DNA of 64,000 bases from Chloroflexota bacterium (GTDB taxonomy: Bacteria > Chloroflexota > Anaerolineae > Anaerolineales > Villigracilaceae), in assembly GCA_019873735.1 (NCBI GenBank), contig JAIOAQ010000005.1:60986-124985 (forward strand), read 5' to 3'. This document shows positions 28,175-37,076 of the stretch, piece after piece; position 1 is the stretch's first letter, and each line of letters starts with the position of its first letter. The notes beneath the pieces are model-generated. The model searched no databases, was not told the DNA's origin, and worked only from the letters and a program-made list of their open reading frames with translations. Position numbers and translations under genes: made by a program.

Positions 28175-30091
28175 TCAGGCAAGTAAGGCATAAATCTGAT
28201 GGTCTGTGGAACCGATATAGACGATATCGTCAAAGACCAGCGGCGTACCGGTGATCGGGCCGCCGGTTGCAAACTGCCAGCGCAAGCGCCCGGTGCGATA
28301 CTCCAGACAATACAGATTCCCGTCAACCGAGCCGCAGTAAAGCGCATCTTTATAGATCACCGGTGAACCGCTCACTTGATGCTCACAGCGAAAACGCCAG
28401 ACTTCTCTTGCCGTACGAGTCTCAACGGCATAAATATGGCCGTCCGCCGAGCCGGTAAAGACCAACCCTTCGGCCACACATGGCGAGACGATGGAACCCT
28501 TTCCCATACGAAAACGCCAGATAATCCAGCCGTTGCGGGAATCAAGAGCATAGAGGGTAGCATCCAGGGAATTAAAATAGACAGCATTCTCAGCCACCCA
28601 GGGCGAAGAGGTGACGGCACGTTTGGCCTTATAGCGCCATTTCATTTCGCCGCGAAAGTCCAGGCAATAAAAGTCTCCGCTCTCACAACCCACATAAATC
28701 AAATCCTGATTGACAAACGGCGTGGAGCGGATGGCATCCACAGCCTCAAATTTCCATACCGGCCGTCCGGTAAGCGTATTGACAGCATGCAGGTAATGGT
28801 CATCTGAGCCGATCAGAACATGCCCTTCGGCAATGCGCGGCGAGGAACGCACGCGCCCGTCAGTAAAATAGGTCCAAACCACTTTCCCGGAGCGAATATC
28901 AACAGCATGTAAGGCGTGGTCCTCTGAGCCGAAATAAATCACATCATTGGAAATCACCGGCCGAGAGACAATCCCGCCGTCGGCAGCATACTTCCAAATG
29001 AACTGTCCATCGGCCGCATTGAGCGCATACAGGTTGTTATCATAACAGCCTGTGTACAAAACCCCGTTGTGGAAGACAGGCGCGCCACGAATCTCATCTT
29101 CACACTTGAACGTCCACAAAGGTTTTATGCCGCCTGTTTGCACCACCGTGGGAACGCTCAAACGCGAAAGGCTGCCCGTCTTGCGGGCCACGTTCAAAAG
29201 CGCCTCTTTCATAGCAGCCGCATCAGGAAAGCGGTCAGCCGGGTTGTATTGCAAAGCCGTATTGACCACCAATTCCATCTCAACTGAAACCGCCGGGTTG
29301 ATCTTGCGAATCGGCCGCTCGGCAAAGGAGAACGGCGGTTCCAGACGCGGATCGCGGCGGGTGAGCGCATGGTGCAAGGTTGCTCCCAGGGCGTAGATAT
29401 CGGCCAGTTGCGTAGCCTCGCCGCGATATTGTTCAGGAGGAGAGTACCCCTCCGTCCCGATCATTGTCCCCTTCTGCCCGGCCTGGAACGGTTTGGCAAT
29501 GCCGAAATCCACCAGCACCACATGCCCGTGTTGATTAATCATGACATTGGAGGGTTTCATATCCCGGAAAATAATGGGGTCGGGTTTATGCGTATGCAGA
29601 AAATTTAGCACGTCACACAATTCAACTGCCCAACCAAGAACTTGCTCTTCCGGGAGAAAGCCATCTGTTTCGTTGATGATGGCTTCCAAGTCCTTGCCGT
29701 TGACGAATTCCAGCACCAGGTACGAGCGGTCATCGTTAGAGAAATAGTCGTAGATGCGCGGAATGGATGGATGGGTAAGCGTGGCCAGCAAATTGGCTTC
29801 TCGCTCAAAGTTTTGCACAATGGTCTTCCTCACCAATGGGTCTGGCGCCATGTTGATCATTTCTTTGACGGCCACCAGTTTGACCACGCTGGGAAAGTGC
29901 AAATCGCGGGCGCGATACACAGACCCCATCCCACCGATGCCAACCACATCCTGAATCAGATAACGATTGACAAGCGTAGTTCCCGGCTGTAGCTGCTGCT
30001 TGCCGCCGCCAATATCATCAGGTTCAAATGATTGGGTAATGTGCTGCGTATCCAGGGTGCTTACCTCCAAGCCAGCCTTGATATTAAGCAC
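28175..30091 (-). CDS. Ser/Thr protein kinase with C-terminal PQQ-like beta-propeller
   Basis: Up to 638 residues. The kinase domain (about 44-300) has GIGGMGSVYRA (glycine loop), VAVKEM (K76) and VDFGIAKPF (DFG D195). The catalytic loop reads FRDMKPSN, with the usual HRD histidine replaced by phenylalanine. Residues about 320-638 are seven to eight PQQ/WD-like blades of the type LYALNAADGQFIWKY, a likely ligand or protein sensor. No membrane helix separates them. The GTG at 30091 abuts the -10 box, so true translation may begin further in: a GGAGG near 30067 points to a codon around residue 13 (CTG). First gene of the signalling operon. Confidence 0.9.
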   Translation of the reverse strand: MLNIKAGLEVSTLDTQHITQSFEPDDIGGGKQQLQPGTTLVNRYLIQDVVGIGGMGSVYRARDLHFPSVVKLVAVKEMINMAPDPLVRKTIVQNFEREANLLATLTHPSIPRIYDYFSNDDRSYLVLEFVNGKDLEAIINETDGFLPEEQVLGWAVELCDVLNFLHTHKPDPIIFRDMKPSNVMINQHGHVVLVDFGIAKPFQAGQKGTMIGTEGYSPPEQYRGEATQLADIYALGATLHHALTRRDPRLEPPFSFAERPIRKINPAVSVEMELVVNTALQYNPADRFPDAAAMKEALLNVARKTGSLSRLSVPTVVQTGGIKPLWTFKCEDEIRGAPVFHNGVLYTGCYDNNLYALNAADGQFIWKYAADGGIVSRPVISNDVIYFGSEDHALHAVDIRSGKVVWTYFTDGRVRSSPRIAEGHVLIGSDDHYLHAVNTLTGRPVWKFEAVDAIRSTPFVNQDLIYVGCESGDFYCLDFRGEMKWRYKAKRAVTSSPWVAENAVYFNSLDATLYALDSRNGWIIWRFRMGKGSIVSPCVAEGLVFTGSADGHIYAVETRTAREVWRFRCEHQVSGSPVIYKDALYCGSVDGNLYCLEYRTGRLRWQFATGGPITGTPLVFDDIVYIGSTDHQIYALLA

Positions 30092-30120
30092 ATTATAGTT
30101 TGCAGATGTTGGATTTGCAA
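30092..30120 (-). promoter_or_regulatory. Promoter of the kinase/phosphatase operon
   Basis: TTGCAA at 30115-30120, a 17-bp spacer and TATAAT at 30092-30097 on the minus strand. Confidence 0.75.
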
Positions 30121-30188
30121 CATCCTGAAAGTTGGATTAGCCTTACAAAAACCTTGCCGTTGGGGCTATTTTGCGAGAAAATCAAGGT

Positions 30189-30824
30189 GTGAGCCCGAAA
30201 ATCCTTGCCGTCAGTGATGAAGAAGTAGAGCGTTTGTATGCCCTGGCGTCCAACGGGCACTTCCAGGGGATAGACCTGATTCTGTCCTGTGGCGATTTAC
30301 CATACGCCTATCTGGGCTATTTAATGGATGTCTTGAAAGTGCCGCTCTTCTATGTGCCGGGTAACCACGACCCGCAACATTCTCGCAACATAACCACACA
30401 AGTTGAGGGCGCCAGAAACCTGGATATGGAGACTGCCCGCTCGCACAATCTGCTTTTGGCCGGGCTGGGCGGCTGCATCCGCTACCGGCCCGATGGCATC
30501 AACCAGTACACGCAGGGCGAAATGTTCCTGCGCGCGGCCCGTCTCTTGCCGCATCTACTTTTCAACCGCATCCGCTATGGCCGCGCCCTGGATATCCTCA
30601 TTACCCATTCCCCGCCGTTTGGAATTCATGACGAGGATACCCGTGCCCATCGCGGACTCAAAGCGATTAACTGGATCATCTCTCTTGCCAAACCGCGCTA
30701 CCATCTGCATGGACATACCCACGTCTACAAGCGTAACCTGACCATTTCCGACTCCCAGTCGGGCACAACACGGATTATCAACGTGCATCCTTATAAAGTG
30801 ATTGAGGTACCCGATGAGCGATGA
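30189..30824 (+). CDS. Calcineurin-like metallophosphoesterase
   Basis: About 212 residues. Metal-binding motifs: LAVSDEE in the first position (the common DxH is DEE here), SCGDLPY, VPGNHDPQ, ITHSPPFG and LHGHTH. The D-E-E variant replaces the first-motif histidine. Such members occur, but the change affects a metal ligand. Start taken as GTG 30189; a TTG 18 bases earlier is possible. Its stop overlaps the ParB-like gene by 11 bases, so the pair is likely coupled. Substrate unknown. Confidence 0.82.
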   Translation: MSPKILAVSDEEVERLYALASNGHFQGIDLILSCGDLPYAYLGYLMDVLKVPLFYVPGNHDPQHSRNITTQVEGARNLDMETARSHNLLLAGLGGCIRYRPDGINQYTQGEMFLRAARLLPHLLFNRIRYGRALDILITHSPPFGIHDEDTRAHRGLKAINWIISLAKPRYHLHGHTHVYKRNLTISDSQSGTTRIINVHPYKVIEVPDER

Positions 30825-31665
30825 ACTTTCCGCCCGCGTACAGGCCGATTACCAGCGGGCACGTTTCAAAGCCTTTCTCAATCAGGTCTGGTCGGCTTTG
30901 TCTGGCCGCCCGAACACTTTGCTTTCCTACAACCAGGTTCGCGAGAAATTACGCATTGGGGGCCCAATTTATCGCGGCGTACAGACCGTGCGCCTCGACC
31001 AGATTGCCGGCAGCCTCAATCGTTATCAGCAATTCGACCGCGCTTTCCTGCCGCGCAGCGAGGAAACCGCCGGACGCTGGCAAAGGGTAAACCGCGCATT
31101 CTACGAAGACATCAGCCTCCCCCCGGTTGTGCTTTACAAAGTCGGAGATGTTTATTTCGTGGTAGACGGCCATCACCGCGTCTCAGTTGCCCGCGAGCAG
31201 GGGCAGGAATTCATTGAGGCAGAGGTGCGCGAATGCGCCAGCAAAGTGCGCATCACGCCCGATTTACGCCCCGAAGACCTGGAGATCTTAAGTGAAAAAG
31301 TGGAATTCCTTGAACGCACCGGCCTGGATCGCATCAGACCAGAGGCCAACATCAAACTGACCATCCCCGACGGCTTCAGCCGCATGCTCGAACATATTGC
31401 CGTTCACCGTTACTTTATGGGCCTGGATTTGAAACGCGATATCTCAGAAGAAGAGGCGGTCGCCCATTGGTATGACACCGTCTACCTTCCTATCATACGC
31501 ATCATCCGCGAGAGCAAAATCCTGGAAGATTTCCCCGGCAAAACCGAAGGCGACCTTTACCTGTGGGTGCTTGACCATCAGCATTACCTTTCCACTGCCG
31601 AGGGTCATCCGCTTCAGCCGCCTGAAGAAGCAGCACGCGAATTCATTGAAAAAACGGAGACTTGA
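30814..31665 (+). CDS. ParB/sulfiredoxin-like-fold protein of unknown function
   Basis: About 283 residues. A central segment VYFVVDGHHRVSVAREQG matches the ParB/Srx nucleotide-binding box (GHHR), preceded by an RLDQIAGS strand. The C-terminal half is helical, with no helix-turn-helix evident and no DNA-partition partner. Start ATG 30814 overlaps the phosphoesterase end. It could be an ATP- or CTP-using switch protein. Function not assigned. Confidence 0.65.
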   Translation: MSDELSARVQADYQRARFKAFLNQVWSALSGRPNTLLSYNQVREKLRIGGPIYRGVQTVRLDQIAGSLNRYQQFDRAFLPRSEETAGRWQRVNRAFYEDISLPPVVLYKVGDVYFVVDGHHRVSVAREQGQEFIEAEVRECASKVRITPDLRPEDLEILSEKVEFLERTGLDRIRPEANIKLTIPDGFSRMLEHIAVHRYFMGLDLKRDISEEEAVAHWYDTVYLPIIRIIRESKILEDFPGKTEGDLYLWVLDHQHYLSTAEGHPLQPPEEAAREFIEKTET

Positions 31666-31667
31666 AC

Positions 31668-32576
31668 ATGAGCAACCCGCATCCTCTTGCCGGCGTTTAT
31701 GCCGCCGCCCTCACGCCGCTTACCCCGGCTCTTGAACCGGACCTCGAGCCTGTTCCCCGATTTCTGGCTTTTCTTGCCGCCCGCGGCTGTCACGGCGCGC
31801 TACTCTTTGGCACCACCGGCGAAGGCCCATCCTTCTCACCCTCCGAACGCGAAAGCGTCCTGCGCGCCGCGCTGACAGTGCGGCAGGAATACCCGGGCTT
31901 CCGTCTGCTGGCAGGAACCGGCACCCCCAGCCTGGACGAAAGCATCCACCTGACGCGGCTGGCTTTTGACCTGGGCTATGACGGCGTTGTTTGCCTGCCG
32001 CCCTACTATTTCCGCAAAGCCAGCGATGATGGCCTCTTTGCCTGGTTTACTCAGGTCATCCAAAAGGCCGTTCCGGCAGATGGCTTTCTGCTTGGCTATC
32101 ATTTCCCCGGCGCGGCGGGAATCGGCTTTTCACTCGATTTGCTCAAACGGCTCAAAGACGCCTTCCCCAATCAGTTTGCGGGCATCAAGGACTCATCCCA
32201 TGATGAAGGCCTGGCCGTCGCGCTCGGTCAAACCTTCGGCGCCGATTTGGTGGTCCTGACCGGCACAGACTCCTACCTGCAACTGGCGCTCGAAAATCAA
32301 GCCGCCGGCTGTATCACGGCCTGCGCCAACCTGATTGCCCCAGACTTGCGCAGTGTGTATGATACCTATCAGGCCGGAAAGGACCCGGCGGCCATACAGC
32401 AACGCGTCAGCGCTCAGCGTCACATTTTAGAAAAATACATGCCATTCCCGCCTACGCTCAAGGCCTTGCTGGCCCGGCTGCACGGTTTCCCGCTTTGGCC
32501 GGTCAAGCCGCCGCTGGTAGACATTACTCCCCAAGTAGCCGCCCAAATTGAAGCCGAATTGTCGGCGGTTGTTTAA
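31668..32576 (+). CDS. DHDPS/N-acetylneuraminate lyase-family aldolase
   Basis: 302 residues, a (beta/alpha)8 class I aldolase. GTTGEG at 48-53 binds the pyruvate carboxylate, the Schiff-base lysine is K174 in AGIKDSS, and the tyrosine is Y144 in LGYHFPG. The family includes dihydrodipicolinate synthase and sugar-acid aldolases. The absence of lysine-pathway neighbours leaves the substrate open. Start ATG 31668 follows GGAG. Confidence 0.82.
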   Translation: MSNPHPLAGVYAAALTPLTPALEPDLEPVPRFLAFLAARGCHGALLFGTTGEGPSFSPSERESVLRAALTVRQEYPGFRLLAGTGTPSLDESIHLTRLAFDLGYDGVVCLPPYYFRKASDDGLFAWFTQVIQKAVPADGFLLGYHFPGAAGIGFSLDLLKRLKDAFPNQFAGIKDSSHDEGLAVALGQTFGADLVVLTGTDSYLQLALENQAAGCITACANLIAPDLRSVYDTYQAGKDPAAIQQRVSAQRHILEKYMPFPPTLKALLARLHGFPLWPVKPPLVDITPQVAAQIEAELSAVV

Positions 32577-32612
32577 AAATCTCACCGCGGAGAGGCTGAG
32601 AGCACAGAATTT

Positions 32613-32670
32613 TGCTTGCTATCCTCCCGCAGGTTAGAACCCAAAACCTGCGGGAGGGCAGGTCGTTACA
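32613..32670. repeat. Palindromic interspersed element, copy 3 (internally deleted)
   Basis: A perfect 13-bp hairpin CCTCCCGCAGGTT / AACCTGCGGGAGG (32623-32657) with a nine-base loop and flanks resembling the outer arms of copies 1 and 2. The 65-bp interior is missing. It lies between the converging aldolase and dgkA genes and overlaps the dgkA stop region, so it may also work as their terminator. Confidence 0.75.
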
Positions 32671-33049
32671 TCAGCCAGTCACGAAAGCGTTCTACAAGCG
32701 GCGGACCAAGAATAGCAATCCCCACCAGAACCGAAGCCAGGGCAGCAATCAAGACAGCCGCCGCCCCCACATCCTTGCCAACCTTGGCCAATGGATGCCG
32801 GACAGGGCTGGCCAGGTCCACAACGGCTTCAATGGCGGTGTTGAAAAACTCTGCAGACCAGACCAGGGCGATAGTCAGAATCAAAACAGCCCAATCGCGC
32901 AAAGGCAAATTCAACCACAAGGCAAGCAGGATCACAGCAATGGAAACAACAGCGTGAATCCATGCGTTTTGCTGTGTGCAAATGACATACCACCAGCCAT
33001 GAAAGGCATGGCGGAAAGAGCGCAAACGAGAAACAATGAAATTGGACAT
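32666..33049 (-). CDS. dgkA: Diacylglycerol/undecaprenol kinase
   Basis: 127 residues with three membrane helices and the family signature EFFNTAIEAVVDL followed by KDVGAAAVLI. It phosphorylates diacylglycerol or undecaprenol in the membrane. The N-terminus SFRHAFHGW is the amphipathic surface helix. Length is normal for Gram-positive-type DgkA. Confidence 0.9.
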   Translation of the reverse strand: MSNFIVSRLRSFRHAFHGWWYVICTQQNAWIHAVVSIAVILLALWLNLPLRDWAVLILTIALVWSAEFFNTAIEAVVDLASPVRHPLAKVGKDVGAAAVLIAALASVLVGIAILGPPLVERFRDWLM

Positions 33050-33120
33050 ACAATAGATCTCTTGAGTTACAGAAGGTAAAAGTCGGTCGTCTTCATCTTA
33101 GTGGGGTATTGGTGAAAGCA

Positions 33121-33358
33121 ATTTGCCACGAATGAAATGAATGCTGCAAAAACGCCAAGAAAATTCGTATTCCTTTGTGACTTCACGGCAAAAACAGAAA
33201 ATCTCAACGCGAAGACGCCAGGGCGCAAAGAAAATGCAATTTCCAACGCAAAATCTCCGTTTTTCGGTTTTGGATTATGCATAAAAGAGAAATAGACCTT
33301 AAAAAATCTTGGCGGCTTTGCGCCCTTGCGTTAGAAACGCCCTTTTTGCAGTAGAGTC
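33121..33358. repeat. Composite interspersed repeats
   Basis: The 362-bp gap between dgkA and ybeY contains a CCACGAATGAAATGAAT segment (33126-33142), then AACGCGAAGACGCCAGGGCGCAAAG and, inverted, CTTTGCGCCCTTGCGTTAGAAACG, ending with TTTTTGCAGTAGAGTCC. The first and last segments recur at 56221-56241 (opposite strand) and 56464-56478, and the middle is related to 8733-8875. No coding frame. Confidence 0.65.
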
Positions 33359-33411
33359 CTTCATGAAACTCGTGGCCGATTTAAAATTCAATGGGTAGAC
33401 GATCAAGGAAT

Positions 33412-33864
33412 CTAATCTTCAGAAATTTTCAAATCCGGCAGGCCAAGTTGGGCCAGGATTTCGCCCTGGGTGCTCCACATCCGTTCTTTTTCGTGCGGGT
33501 CAGCATGGTCATACCCCAGCAAATGCAAAACGCCATGCACCACCAGCAATTGCGTCTCGGCCTCCAGCGAATGCCCGGCCAGGCGCGCCTGTTCGGCAGC
33601 GCGAGGCACCGAAAGGATCACATCTCCCAGGTATAGCCTGCCGGTCTCCGGGTCGGTTTCTGAGGCGGGAAAGGCAAGCACATCTGTCGGAGCATCTACC
33701 CCACGGTAGTCGCGGTTCAGGGCTTGCAGATAAACATCGTCGGCCAACACCAGGCTCAGGTCCAGGTTTTCAGGAGCCGCCTGGTGGGTCAAGGTCTGGG
33801 TTGCAGCCTTTTGCAAGAGGTTGCATAGACTCTGATATTCAAACGGGGAGTCAATATAAATCAT
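33412..33864 (-). CDS. ybeY: Endoribonuclease YbeY
   Basis: 150 residues. The zinc-binding HGVLHLLGYDH (H110, H114, H120) is the family signature, and RDYRGVDAPTDVLAFP is a second conserved block. It processes 16S rRNA 3' ends and takes part in ribosome quality control. It begins inside the pgpH stop (ATGA overlap at 33861), a common pairing. Confidence 0.95.
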   Translation of the reverse strand: MIYIDSPFEYQSLCNLLQKAATQTLTHQAAPENLDLSLVLADDVYLQALNRDYRGVDAPTDVLAFPASETDPETGRLYLGDVILSVPRAAEQARLAGHSLEAETQLLVVHGVLHLLGYDHADPHEKERMWSTQGEILAQLGLPDLKISED

Positions 33865-35981
33865 ACGCTGGCCTTCAAAGTCGGCGTTTCTTTGGTGGCG
33901 TCTTTCTCACCTTCTGGATACTGGATACGCGGGTGATACGTGCCGCGCAGGGTGGTGACAAAGGATTCGGTAATCAGCCGCAAATCACGCAGGGTTAACC
34001 TGGTATTGTCCAACTGGCCTTCACGCTGAGCAACCTCAATCACATCACGGATAAGGGCGCGTAGTTCGTTCTCGTCCTTTGGGTTGGAGGCCCGCGCCCG
34101 CGCCTCCGCCGCGTCGGCCAGCATCAACAGGGCCGTCTCGCGCGACTGCGGCATGGGGCCGGGATAGCGGAACTTCTCAATGTCCACTTTGGACATGTCC
34201 CCGCCGGCGCGTTCGATTGCCTGTTTGTATTGATAACGGGTCAGAAGCGTGCCATGGTGCTCAAGAATAAAATCTATAATACGACGCGGTAAGCGGTGTT
34301 TACGCGCCAGGGTCACGCCGTCGGTTACGTGGCGAATAATCAAGGCTGCGCTTTCCTCGGGGTCAAGATCATCATGTGTATCAATATGGCCGGGAACCTG
34401 ATTTTCAATGAAGAACTGTGGATTTAAGGCCTTGCCAATATCATGGAAGATGGCTCCCACCCGCGTCAACATCGGGTCTGCCCCAATGCGTTCTGCCGCC
34501 TGCTCGGCCAAATTGGCAACCTGCAAACTGTGTTGATAGGTGCCGGGCGCATTGCGCAAAAAGAATTGCAGCAGCGGAAAATCAGAACGCGAAATCTCAA
34601 GCAATTGCAGGGCAGTTGTCAAACCCAGCGCCTGGGCCAGGAAAAATTGCAGCAAGAGCGCCAGGCTGGCCGAGGCTAGTCCATTGAACGCTGCTGCGCC
34701 AAACAGGGTAGCAATGCCAACCCAATCCAACTGGCTGGAGACCAGCCGGAAGGCCACAATCATGGCGATGCCGGTCAATGTAATCCCCAGGCCGGCGCGG
34801 AAATACGTCCACACCCGGCGCGCTGCGCCCAAGATAAGAACACCGTATAGAGAAGAAAGCAGGTAATATGGCAATAAGCCCATACTGCCAGGCATGTTGT
34901 AGGCTGCCAGCACACAAATTATCAGCGAGAGAATCATCCCCGCTTCCATCCCAAATAAAATCGCTACCAGCAGGCCAAAAGCCGGTAAAGGATACAGGTA
35001 AGGGATGACCGCCCGATTGGGGATAACCATGCGTGCAGCCGCCAAGAAAACCAGCAGCACAATGGCAATCAAAGCCAAACTGCGCAGGTCCGATAAAAAG
35101 AGCGGCTGACGACGCTTGAGGTAAAGCCAGAAGAATCCGAAAACGGCCACCACCAGGGCGGCAGCACCGGCATAGTCATCAATGCCCTGTTGGGGACGAA
35201 TCAGGCTATAAACTTCCAGGGCTTCATAGATTGCCGGCGTAATCACCTGCCCACTCTGGACAATCGTCTGGCCCGCTTTATAGGAGCGCGTGACCAACTC
35301 AACCGATTCCCGCGCCTTCTGTCGGGCCGCCTCTGTCAATTCGGGACTATACTGACTGTTGGGCAAAACAAAAGCGCTGACAAATTCTGTGACAATGGCA
35401 GCCTGTTCTTCGCTCAGCGACAGGCTGACACGCAAAGGGATGTTGCGCCGCACAACCTCCAGGTCATCCGGGCGGATAGTGGAACGCATGACCTGCTCAA
35501 GCACAATCAGCGCTTCTTGTTGAATCGCTTCCCATTGTGATTGACTGAGGGCCAAAATCTTGCTGATTGTTTCGGGTTTGAGGCTGATTTCGGCCAACGA
35601 GGCCAGACTGGCTGCTTTTTCCACATTGCTGCTTTCTGCATCTGAACGCACCAGGGTGATGTACTCCAGTGTGGCGCTCAAACGCTGACGCTGGCGGCGG
35701 GCAACAGATGGATCTGCCGGGCCATACACCGGTTGCACCGCGCGCTCCGCTGCCAGGCGCGCCTCCTCTGTCAGCACATTGCTGACGTATTCATAGTCAT
35801 ACGGAGCGTTTAGATCCAGAGGGGCAATGTCACCGGGTTTCAGTGGTAAGGCTTCTGCTCGCAAAGCCAGTGGAAGCACAAGCAAGGCATAAGCCAGCAC
35901 CGCCGTACACGCCAGAATGACAACTTGCAAAAACACCACGCGCCGCGGCAGACGGCCTTGGCGATTTGATTTTGAACTCAT
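33861..35981 (-). CDS. pgpH: 7TM-HD cyclic-di-AMP phosphodiesterase (PgpH type)
   Basis: 706 residues: one N-terminal membrane helix, an extracellular 7TMR-HDED domain (about 45-265), seven membrane helices (about 270-460) and a cytoplasmic HD domain with AIFHDIGK and ILEHHGT. PgpH hydrolyses c-di-AMP and responds to external ligands. It is upstream of and overlapping ybeY, as in Firmicutes. The c-di-AMP assignment rests on family architecture. No cyclase (DisA/CdaA) is in the window. Confidence 0.9.
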   Translation of the reverse strand: MSSKSNRQGRLPRRVVFLQVVILACTAVLAYALLVLPLALRAEALPLKPGDIAPLDLNAPYDYEYVSNVLTEEARLAAERAVQPVYGPADPSVARRQRQRLSATLEYITLVRSDAESSNVEKAASLASLAEISLKPETISKILALSQSQWEAIQQEALIVLEQVMRSTIRPDDLEVVRRNIPLRVSLSLSEEQAAIVTEFVSAFVLPNSQYSPELTEAARQKARESVELVTRSYKAGQTIVQSGQVITPAIYEALEVYSLIRPQQGIDDYAGAAALVVAVFGFFWLYLKRRQPLFLSDLRSLALIAIVLLVFLAAARMVIPNRAVIPYLYPLPAFGLLVAILFGMEAGMILSLIICVLAAYNMPGSMGLLPYYLLSSLYGVLILGAARRVWTYFRAGLGITLTGIAMIVAFRLVSSQLDWVGIATLFGAAAFNGLASASLALLLQFFLAQALGLTTALQLLEISRSDFPLLQFFLRNAPGTYQHSLQVANLAEQAAERIGADPMLTRVGAIFHDIGKALNPQFFIENQVPGHIDTHDDLDPEESAALIIRHVTDGVTLARKHRLPRRIIDFILEHHGTLLTRYQYKQAIERAGGDMSKVDIEKFRYPGPMPQSRETALLMLADAAEARARASNPKDENELRALIRDVIEVAQREGQLDNTRLTLRDLRLITESFVTTLRGTYHPRIQYPEGEKDATKETPTLKASV

Positions 35982-35989
35982 GACCCGGA

Positions 35990-36436
35990 CTATTTCTGCA
36001 GCGACTCACGCACTGCCTGGCTGACCTGATCGCCGGGGACACGGCCGGCCACTTTGGGCATCAGCACTTTCATCACCTTACCCATATCCGCCGGCGAAGT
36101 TGCCCCAACTTCGGCAATGGCCGCCTGAACCAGAGCGTGCAATTCGTCTGGGCTGAGCGCCTGCGGCAAAAAAGCCTGCAACACGGCAATCTCGGCTTCC
36201 GCCTCAGCAGCCAGGTCAGGGCGATTGGCCAGGCGGGCTTCGTCCAGCGCTTCGCGGCGGATTTTGATTTCCTTTTGCAGGATGCCAAGCACAGCCGCAT
36301 CGTCCAGCGTTGTCTGACGGTCAACCTCAGCCTGCTTGATAGCCGCCAGCGCCATGCGCACGGTACGCTTGCGGACCTCATCGCCCGATTTCATAGCGGT
36401 TTTCAAGGCTTCGTTTAGTTGCGTTTTTATATCCAT
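35990..36436 (-). CDS. yqeY: GatB/YqeY-domain protein
   Basis: 148 residues. The helical YqeY/GatB tail domain is clear from RKRTVRMALAAIKQAEVD, LQKEIKIRREALDEA and the final DMGKVMKVLMPKVAGRVPG. Related to the tRNA-binding tail of the amidotransferase subunit GatB, exact role unknown. It has a leaderless-type promoter: TATAAT seven bases before ATG 36436. It is followed after eight bases by pgpH. Confidence 0.92.
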   Translation of the reverse strand: MDIKTQLNEALKTAMKSGDEVRKRTVRMALAAIKQAEVDRQTTLDDAAVLGILQKEIKIRREALDEARLANRPDLAAEAEAEIAVLQAFLPQALSPDELHALVQAAIAEVGATSPADMGKVMKVLMPKVAGRVPGDQVSQAVRESLQK

Positions 36437-36443
36437 ATTATCA

Positions 36444-36449
36444 ATTATA
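36444..36449 (-). promoter_or_regulatory. -10 box of yqeY, leaderless arrangement
   Basis: A perfect TATAAT overlaps the stop codon of the frameshifted upstream gene and stands seven bases before the yqeY ATG. The -35 is not clear. Confidence 0.55.
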
Positions 36450-37076
36450 CCTCTTGTCTATCTGTGAAGGATTCCAGCAGAGCGGGCGGCCAATCTTGTG
36501 TCAACCGCTCAAACTCATAACGTGTCCGCCGAATGGCAGCGGCCTCTGCCCAGGCGTAGGCCGGGCGAGCAGGCGAATCGGCGTTCATCCAGGCGTGCGA
36601 ATCGCGCGGCAAAAGCGGGACAACCCACCGTCCGACAAAGGGGATAAACGTCAGCAGTTCCCAGGGATAATACAGACGGCCAGACTTAAGTTCGGGACTG
36701 GACAAAATCTCCGGGCAGAGCGGATCAATCTCAGCCGGGGCCTGATCCGTTTTTTGTCAGGTTGTCCCAGCCATAAAGCGACATAGTTTGTGTGCGCGTA
36801 AAAGTCCTGCACGGCATGAGTCACTTTACCAAAGGCGCGCCAGGCCTTCTCTCGTTCGCCGGCCTCCAGCCAGGGTCGCACCTCTGCGCGGCGCGCCTGC
36901 ACAAAGGCCTCGCCGGCCGCAAAGGCATTGTCATCAAAGTGATATTCAGGGTGCAGCAACTGCCCCACCAGCCCATCCAGGCTCAGGTTAGCCGCAATGA
37001 TCACCTGCAAGGCGCGGGCAGAAAACCATTCTCCAAGCGCCTGTGTGGTAATGGAGCGGTGGTACGGGGCATCCAT
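36445..37076 (-). pseudogene. Zinc-dependent phospholipase C-like protein, interrupted by a frameshift
   Basis: The first frame (37076 to about 36750) encodes a helical protein with YHRSITTQAL, YHFDDNAF and THAVQDFYAHTNYV, histidine/aspartate motifs of the zinc-dependent phospholipase C/nuclease fold. At a run of six A on the minus strand (36750-36755) homology-like sequence jumps to the -1 frame. That frame continues for about 100 residues (KSGRLYYPWELLTFIPF, DSHAWMNADSP) to 36445. Joined, the product is about 210 residues. The cause may be mutation, sequencing error or slippage on the A-run. It starts by TAATG overlap with the adenylate cyclase stop, so the two are coupled. Confidence 0.75.

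Noticed and set aside
36745..36760. Canonical -1 slippery heptamer A AAA AAC at the frameshift
   Set aside because: The heptamer is present but out of phase with the zero frame (codons are AAA AAA CGG), so a standard programmed shift is not supported. Slippage on the A-run is kept as a possibility.
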